A DNA stretch of 64,000 nucleotides, from contig JAXLWB010000002.1 of the NCBI GenBank assembly GCA_046328715.1, forward strand, positions 321,081 to 385,080, in the 5' to 3' direction. Source of the DNA: JAXLWB01 sp046328715. GTDB lineage: Bacteria > Chloroflexota > Anaerolineae > Caldilineales > Caldilineaceae. The stretch's first letter is position 1. Every line of letters starts with the position of its first letter. A program made the translations under genes and the position numbers. The notes under the pieces are model-generated. The model did not search any database. It was not told the origin of the DNA and saw only the letters and a list, made by a program, of their open reading frames with translations. Below, piece after piece: positions 59,051 through 64,000 of the stretch.

Positions 59051-59102
59051 GGGATCAATTGGTTGGCAAGTCACGGTTGCGTAGATCAACTACGCACGCC
59101 GA

Positions 59103-59120
59103 TCATGGGCTCATGGCCAT
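59103..59120 (-). other. Five-codon leader ORF with consensus ribosome site
   Basis: ATG at 59120 is preceded by AAGGAGGTGG at ideal spacing and reads M-A-M-S-P-stop. It lies between the B12 box and the terminator. It may be a leader minigene or a ribosome-binding decoy; the strength of the Shine-Dalgarno sequence makes chance less likely. Confidence 0.5.
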
Positions 59121-59189
59121 CGTTCCACCTCCTTGTTCCGAGAAGGGTAAACTTTATTCTCTATTCGTATACGCACCGTGCAATGCACA

Positions 59190-59420
59190 GCCGCTTATAC
59201 AAAATGAGATCAAGGCAGGCTTCCTGGCTTATCAGATTGTGGATTTCGGGTTGCGGATTTCGGATTGTGTTGTCACATCCGCATTCCGCAATTCGCAATT
59301 CGCAATTCCAAATCACAGTTGCGACACAGCACCAGGCTTGTAAACCCACGAGGATTTACGCACTGGTTTCCGCCTTTATGCCCTAGCATCCGGGCTAACG
59401 GGTCGCCTTGAAGTTGTTTA
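59190..59420 (-). promoter_or_regulatory. Cobalamin riboswitch
   Basis: On the minus strand the aptamer core is clear: GGAAACCAGTGCGTAAATCC (glycine-rich core), GCTGTGTCGCAACTGTGA, and the B12 box AAGCCAGGAAGCCTGCC at 59230-59214. Between the last two, a long variable stem (59238-59312) is made of GAATTGC/GGATTTC heptad arrays like the intergenic hairpins. Downstream come a leader ORF and a terminator, so cobalamin probably stops transcription of the importer genes. Outer limits are approximate. Confidence 0.9.
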
Positions 59421-59539
59421 GTTGATAAGGTACGTTGACATAATAGCGGTTGCCTAGTGCAGAGCCGCGATAGCATTGTGAATGATTGCTGAGGAATTGT
59501 CAACTTCAGCAAAGGAAAGTAATTTATGCTACAAAGTTC

Positions 59540-59622
59540 AGAGTGGTCAGCGTGCGCAGCCCCTTACTGACGTGCAGGGTTCTGAGCTGTCAGCACAAGA
59601 AGGTATCTTGTGCTACAGAAGA
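59540..59622. repeat. Half-palindrome and ACAAGATA hairpin downstream of LLM gene
   Basis: GACGTGCAGGGTTCTGAG near 59571 matches an arm of the 48223-48281 element; next to it GCACAAGAAGGTATCTTGTGC (59594-59614) forms a short hairpin. The rest of 59421-59539 contains only the presumed riboswitch promoter. Confidence 0.6.
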
Positions 59623-60641
59623 AGCTCGGCCATTGTTCGCACGGTGTTAAGATCGGGCGAAGTGAGGTTGAGCGTTGTCAGTGGGCTGCTAGTCCAGATT
59701 GACAGGCGCTCTTTGATACGCTCTTTGGGGCCACAGAGAGCAACGTCATCGACTAACTCATCCGGTACGGCGATCATTGCTTCCACTTTGTTACCTGCCA
59801 AGTAATGTTCCTGGATTTGGTTGGCGGCGGCTTCGTAGCCATAGCGGCAAGCCAGATCGAAGTAAAAGTTTTTGCCCTTCGCTCCCATGCCACCAACATA
59901 CAGAGCCAGGAATGGCTTGACCTGCGCCCGGCAGGCATCGACATCATCGCCGATCACGACCGGTACGCTGGCCGAGATATCGAAACTTTGCAGTGACTTG
60001 TTGCCCGCCTTGGCAAAGCCTGCGTCCAAACTCTCGGCAAAGACGGGGGTGTGATGCGCTGGCGAATAGAAGATCGGCAACCAACCATCGGCGATCTCGG
60101 CGCAGAGTTCGACATTTTTGGGGCCGATGGCCGCCAAATAGATCGGCAGATTGGCACGCCCGTGGATGATGCTCTTGAGTGGCTTGCCCAACCCTGTGGC
60201 ATCGGCACCGGCATAGGGAATCTGATAATGTTCCCCTTTGTGGATCAACGGCTGCTGACGGGTCAAGATGGTACGCACGATGCTAACATATTCACGCGTC
60301 TTGGCGAGCGGTTTGCCATAGGCTTGACCGTGCCACCCCTCCACCACCTGCGGGCCAGAAAGACCTAACCCCAGCAACATGCGCCCGCCCGAAAGCTGAT
60401 CGAGCGTAATAGCAGTCATCGCCGTCATGGCTGGACTGCGGGCAGGCATCTGCATGATCGCCGTGCCGAGGTGAATCTGTTGGGTCTGGGCACCGATCCA
60501 AGCCAGCGGTGTCACCGCGTCGGAACCATAGGCTTCGGCTGTCCACACAACGTAGTAGCCAAGTCGATCCGCTTCCAGAATCACATCCATCGGCAGGTCA
60601 ATCCGAGCGCCTGAATAGCCCGCCATAATACCAAGTCGCAT
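59613..60641 (-). CDS. LLM-class (luciferase-like) F420/FMN-dependent oxidoreductase
   Basis: TIM-barrel flavin or F420 oxidoreductase of 342 residues. Typical blocks: MRLGIMAGYSGARIDLPMDV, YYVVWTAEAYGSDAVTPLAW, IHLGTAIMQMPARSPAMTAM, LSGGRMLLGLGLSGPQVVEG and LPIYLAAIGPKNVELCAEIADG. It resembles F420-dependent glucose-6-phosphate dehydrogenase and methylene-H4MPT reductase relatives; the cofactor cannot be assigned. It starts 13 bases after the purD stop, so the two probably share a transcript. Confidence 0.9.
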   Translation of the reverse strand: MRLGIMAGYSGARIDLPMDVILEADRLGYYVVWTAEAYGSDAVTPLAWIGAQTQQIHLGTAIMQMPARSPAMTAMTAITLDQLSGGRMLLGLGLSGPQVVEGWHGQAYGKPLAKTREYVSIVRTILTRQQPLIHKGEHYQIPYAGADATGLGKPLKSIIHGRANLPIYLAAIGPKNVELCAEIADGWLPIFYSPAHHTPVFAESLDAGFAKAGNKSLQSFDISASVPVVIGDDVDACRAQVKPFLALYVGGMGAKGKNFYFDLACRYGYEAAANQIQEHYLAGNKVEAMIAVPDELVDDVALCGPKERIKERLSIWTSSPLTTLNLTSPDLNTVRTMAELLL

Positions 60642-60654
60642 GAGTGTCTCTCCT

Positions 60655-62058
60655 TTAAAAGCCTTTGCTACTTCCCCGTCGTTTTAGCGCCATCTTACCG
60701 CGGGTGAGTTTTCGCCCAGTTGTGTGGCTGGCACGGGGCGACTGCTCTTTCTTTATAGGACGTGACGATCGTGGACGGGAAGAGGGCTTTTTTGTTAGAG
60801 GACGCCCGATATCGCTGCGAAATTGGACGCCAGAGAAGTTAATCTTGGCCACACCCTCGTAGGCCAACTCGCTGGCGGCGTTAAGCGTTTTGCCAAGGGC
60901 GGTAACGGCTAATACCCGTCCGCCATTGGTAAGAATCTGCGAATCACGCTGCTTGGTTCCTGCATGGAAGACGATGCAACCTACAGCCTCGGCATCTTCT
61001 ATCCCAAAGATGGAATGACCGATTGGATAGTCACCAGGATAACCATGTGCGGCCATAACGACTGTCACCGCCGCTTGTTTGCGCCAGCGCAGATTGAGTT
61101 TGTCCAGGTTGCCATCGATGCAGGCGTTGAAGATATCGATAAGGTCGGTTTCGAGTAAAGGCATGACGACCTGCGTTTCGGGGTCGCCGAAGCGAGTGTT
61201 AAACTCCAGCACCTTGGGGCCATTACGTGTGAGCATCAAGCCGACAAAGAGCACGCCGACAAAGGGGGTACCCTCAGCAGCCATGCCCGCTATGGTCGGT
61301 GCGAGGATCTCCTTTTCCACCTGCTCAAGCAAGGCGGGCGTCACTTGCGGCGAAGGGGAAAAGGCACCCATGCCACCTGTATTAGGGCCACGGTCGCCAT
61401 CAAAGATGCGTTTGTGATCCTGGGCGGGCGGGAGAATACGGGCGGTTTTGCCATCACAAAGGGCCAGAACGGAGAGTTCAGGGCCAATCAGCTTTTCTTC
61501 AACCAAGACTGTATCGCCCGCTGCCCCAAATTTGCGGTCGAGCAACATCTCCTGTAGAGCAATCGCCGCCTCTTCCATGTTGTGGGGAATAATGACCCCT
61601 TTACCCGCAGCTAGACCGCTGGCCTTAATTACAGGGACCTGGGTAAGCTGGCGCAGATAACGCACTGCCTCGTCAAAATCGCTAAAAGTGGCGGAGCGTC
61701 CAGTGGGAATGTGATGGCGCAGCAGGAATTCTTTACAGTACGCCTTGGATCCTTCGAGTTGTGCCGCAGCTTTGCTCGGACCAAAGATGCGCAACCCCGC
61801 CGCCTGAAACTCATCGACAATGCCAGCCACGAGCGGTGCTTCAGGACCAACAACGGTTAAGTCGATCGCCTGTTTTTTGGCAAAGTCGAGCAGTGCAGGC
61901 AGATCACCGACGCTGATATTGACCAGTTCGCAATTGGGAAGGGCAGCAATCCCGGCGTTTCCTGGCGCGGCATAGATCTTGCCGACCTGTTTCGACTGTC
62001 GCATTTTCCAGGCCAGGGCGTGTTCCCGCCCGCCAGAGCCGATAATAAGTATGTTCAT
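60655..62058 (-). CDS. purD: Phosphoribosylamine-glycine ligase with basic C-terminal tail
   Basis: ATP-grasp enzyme of purine synthesis joining glycine to phosphoribosylamine. MNILIIGSGGREHALAWKM, YAAPGNAGIA, VVGPEAPLVAGIVDEF, VIKASGLAAGKGVIIP, QDHKRIFDGDRGPNTGGMGA and VLEFNTRFGDPETQVVMPLL are all intact. At 467 residues it exceeds the usual 420-430: the last 45 residues are a Lys/Arg/Ser/Pro-rich tail (TKKPSSRPRSSRPIKKEQ ... KRRGSSKGF) that looks disordered and may bind nucleic acid. No other pur gene is adjacent. Confidence 0.94.
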   Translation of the reverse strand: MNILIIGSGGREHALAWKMRQSKQVGKIYAAPGNAGIAALPNCELVNISVGDLPALLDFAKKQAIDLTVVGPEAPLVAGIVDEFQAAGLRIFGPSKAAAQLEGSKAYCKEFLLRHHIPTGRSATFSDFDEAVRYLRQLTQVPVIKASGLAAGKGVIIPHNMEEAAIALQEMLLDRKFGAAGDTVLVEEKLIGPELSVLALCDGKTARILPPAQDHKRIFDGDRGPNTGGMGAFSPSPQVTPALLEQVEKEILAPTIAGMAAEGTPFVGVLFVGLMLTRNGPKVLEFNTRFGDPETQVVMPLLETDLIDIFNACIDGNLDKLNLRWRKQAAVTVVMAAHGYPGDYPIGHSIFGIEDAEAVGCIVFHAGTKQRDSQILTNGGRVLAVTALGKTLNAASELAYEGVAKINFSGVQFRSDIGRPLTKKPSSRPRSSRPIKKEQSPRASHTTGRKLTRGKMALKRRGSSKGF

Positions 62059-62201
62059 TGATTTTCCAGTTTTTGCTATAATGATTCAGCTTGCCCGAAC
62101 TTGACCGACGCTTCACGGTGCAAACCATTCGCTAGAGGCACGTCAAGCCTGCATATCATGAAAAGTGCCAGTCAAGTTTGCGCAGTCTGCACAGTTACTT
62201 T

Positions 62202-63263
62202 TCACTTTTGAACGAGTTGAATTTCGAAGAGTTTGGGCCAGAGTTTGCCGGTGACGAACAGGCGATCCTTCCCTTCATCATAGGCGATGCCATTGAGCAC
62301 ATCGCTGTTGGCGCGTTCCTGGGCAGTCAGCAAACCAGCAAGGTCGATCCAGCCAGTCACATTGCCTGTTGCGGGATCGACGCGTGCAATCTGGTCGGTC
62401 TGCCAAATATTGGCCAGGACCTGCCCCTGCACATATTCAAGTTCGTTCAAACGCACCACAGGTTGACCGTCTGCGCGCACCGCCACTCGTCTTATTTCAC
62501 GCGGCTGGGTTGCGGTATCGGTCAGGATGGCAGGATCCCAAAAGTAGAGATTGTCTGAACCATCGCTCATGATCAGTTGCGTTTCATCATGGGTAATGCC
62601 CCAACCTTCGGTCGTATAGGTATAGTCTTTGACTGGCTTTAAACCATTGCTGAAATCCCAGATAAAACCACGTTGATTCTGCCATGTTAGCTGGATAATG
62701 CGATCATGCATGATCGCAATGCCTTCACCAAAATACTCTGGCGTAAGGTCAACTTGTTCAAGAACTTTACCACTATCTAACTCAACCTTGCGCAACGAGG
62801 AACGACCTTGCAATCCGGTACCTTCGTAGAGTACCCCGTCTAGATACACCAAGCCCTGCGTAAAGGCATTCGGGTCGTGTGGATAGCTCTTGATGACCTG
62901 ATAGGTATAGGTAGTGATGGCAAGCGTCGGCGTGGCAACCGTTTCTGTCACCGCGGCCATGAGCTCGGGCTCGGTAACGGTGATGGTTGCTGTTGGCTCA
63001 ACTGCTAACGGAGAAAGCGGCGACACCGGTTGCTCTGTCATAGTCGGGCTAACAACAACCGACTGGGCAGCGGACGCTTGTTCGATCGTTAACGATGGTA
63101 ACGCCGCCGGTGTCTGCGTGCCTGTAATAGCTTCCTGTGTAGAAGGATTCTTATTAAATGACGAGAGTTGTGGCAGAATCCATCTACTGCCAATCAGAAT
63201 TACAACCACTACGATAACAACGCCTAAAACCCATCGGCCGGATCTTGACAATTCTATTTTCAT
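62202..63263 (-). CDS. Membrane-anchored glutamine cyclotransferase
   Basis: 353-residue glutaminyl-peptide cyclotransferase of the plant/bacterial beta-propeller type, which forms N-terminal pyroglutamate. One N-terminal membrane span (about 11-30), a Ser/Thr/Pro/Val-rich linker of about 85 residues, then the propeller: VIKSYPHDPNAFTQGLVYLD, LYEGTGLQGRSSLRKVEL, EYFGEGIAIM, TEGWGITHD, LIMSDGSDNLYFWDP, LNELEYVQGQVLANIWQTD and VLNGIAYDEGKDRLFVTGK. The domain probably acts outside the membrane on exported peptides. Confidence 0.9.
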   Translation of the reverse strand: MKIELSRSGRWVLGVVIVVVVILIGSRWILPQLSSFNKNPSTQEAITGTQTPAALPSLTIEQASAAQSVVVSPTMTEQPVSPLSPLAVEPTATITVTEPELMAAVTETVATPTLAITTYTYQVIKSYPHDPNAFTQGLVYLDGVLYEGTGLQGRSSLRKVELDSGKVLEQVDLTPEYFGEGIAIMHDRIIQLTWQNQRGFIWDFSNGLKPVKDYTYTTEGWGITHDETQLIMSDGSDNLYFWDPAILTDTATQPREIRRVAVRADGQPVVRLNELEYVQGQVLANIWQTDQIARVDPATGNVTGWIDLAGLLTAQERANSDVLNGIAYDEGKDRLFVTGKLWPKLFEIQLVQK

Positions 63264-64000
63264 GTTTTCTTAAATATTTAGGTTAACAAACTGTAATGTT
63301 GGTTAACACAAAACTATGGTATTGTATGCAAGAATAGCTAAACTCTTTTATACCACCTTGGATGAGCTAGCTTGCGCTCTTGTAACAAAGCTCCACCGCA
63401 GACTCGCTGGCACACTCGGTGTAGATAACAAAGTTACAGAAATCGGAATTCCTGCTACGTCTCTAGTATCTGCTACATGTAGAAAGGTTGACAAAAAGCA
63501 GGAGCAGCCGTTACAGATCGATGCAATCAGTGGGAGAGAGAATCGGGATTCAACCTTAATTTGTAGGCAAGCCATCGAATATCCTTGCAATTTTTACCAG
63601 GAACATCAATGTGAGAGTCAGAAGCCCATACGATGACCTCTAGATCAAAATTGAGAGCGCCGCACTTGCGGCGATTTTTCGCGCTTTCAAGTTGTACATT
63701 TGAACCGTTGTATCTTACCATTTCATAAGACTTTTGTCGGATTTGTCTCTGCCAAAAGTATGGATACAGGACAAAAGGATACAATTTTGCATATTTCAAT
63801 GATATGATAGTTTGGTTTGTAAAAAGCCATTTAAAGACACATTGGTAATTTTTTTGCTTTACCGAGAGTATTAGCTTGAGTCTAGTCTGAATTTGTATGT
63901 CAAGTGGCTTCGCTCCCTTACATCACAATCGCTGTGTAGTGCCCTATCATTGTAAGATCGATATTTAAGTTAAGTTACGTACGGAGAGCTGGGTTATGCA
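63264..64000. other. Right-end gap, no gene assigned
   Basis: 737 A/T-rich bases. Open frames of 80-106 codons on both strands (63316-63636 plus, 63348-63590 minus, 63527-63799 minus) have no recognisable motifs or good ribosome sites, and overlap one another. No tandem-repeat hairpin is obvious. At the very end, GGAGAG at 63982 followed by ATG near 63996 could start a rightward gene beyond the window. Confidence 0.45.

Noticed and set aside
62059..62201. tRNA gene in the purD-cyclotransferase gap
   Set aside because: No acceptor stem, T-loop or anticodon arm could be matched.
63527..63799. Minus-strand frame of 90 codons near the right end as a transposase fragment
   Set aside because: No catalytic or zinc motif was recognised and it overlaps other equally weak frames.

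Overview
The window looks like a chromosomal segment of a Chloroflexota bacterium, most likely from the Anaerolineae/Caldilineae side. This placement is an inference from gene content: a fused MFS/spermidine synthase, DUF5671 and DUF1800/DUF1501 proteins, secreted proteins ending in YLP-x-V-x-R, many short tandem repeats between genes, and mid-range GC. No rRNA, tRNA, CRISPR array or intact insertion sequence is visible.

Layout. 1-7.7 kb: a leftward sugar/polyol-oxidation cluster (GMC oxidoreductase, two Gfo/Idh/MocA dehydrogenases, two TIM-barrel isomerase/epimerase-like enzymes, a zinc alcohol dehydrogenase, a nitroreductase) with a SorC-type regulator beside a perfect 16-bp inverted repeat. 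8-10.5 kb: a divergent GroEL-like chaperonin lacking the usual catalytic Asp, then a beta-propeller protein. 10.8-15.2 kb: an M20 amidohydrolase, a lipoprotein, a small membrane-anchored protein and a six-module DUF5671 membrane protein. 15.2-16.3 kb: a nitroreductase/DUF2231 pair. 16.6-22.1 kb: homoserine dehydrogenase, aspartate-semialdehyde dehydrogenase, a HAD-like protein and FtsH. 22.1-28.7 kb: a DNA glycosylase, Hsp20, a second M20 enzyme, a GT-C glycosyltransferase, a zinc-ribbon MBL protein and a methyltransferase. 29-30.8 kb: the MsrPQ methionine-sulfoxide repair system. 30.9-34.7 kb: an acyltransferase, a CBS protein, a BKACE enzyme and a beta-lactamase-fold hydrolase. 34.9-42.8 kb: exported proteins (DUF1501/DUF1800 pair, a PEP-CTERM-like protein, a gingipain-type C25 peptidase). 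43-47 kb: a beta-oxidation pair. 47-53.2 kb: an accessory region with a DUF4143 ATPase, two antitoxin remnants, a CHAT/NB-ARC/WD40 NLR-like protein split by a one-base deletion, and a pRiA4b ORF-3-like zinc protein. 53.3-55.5 kb: fused spermidine synthase and a small conserved protein. 55.6-59.4 kb: a cobalamin ABC importer behind a cobalamin riboswitch with its terminator. 59.6-63.3 kb: a luciferase-like oxidoreductase, PurD and a glutamine cyclotransferase.

The most unusual signal runs through the whole window. Most intergenic gaps hold a long imperfect hairpin whose arms are tandem arrays of 7-8 base units; unit families differ from gap to gap, but the two arms of one hairpin share a family. 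Similar arrays have also entered reading frames (glycosyltransferase, CHAT protein, spermidine synthase) and form the variable stem of the cobalamin riboswitch. Other points worth following are the probably hydrolysis-defective chaperonin, the frameshifted NLR-like gene, the two C-terminal sorting-type signals, and a five-codon open frame with a consensus Shine-Dalgarno in the riboswitch leader.
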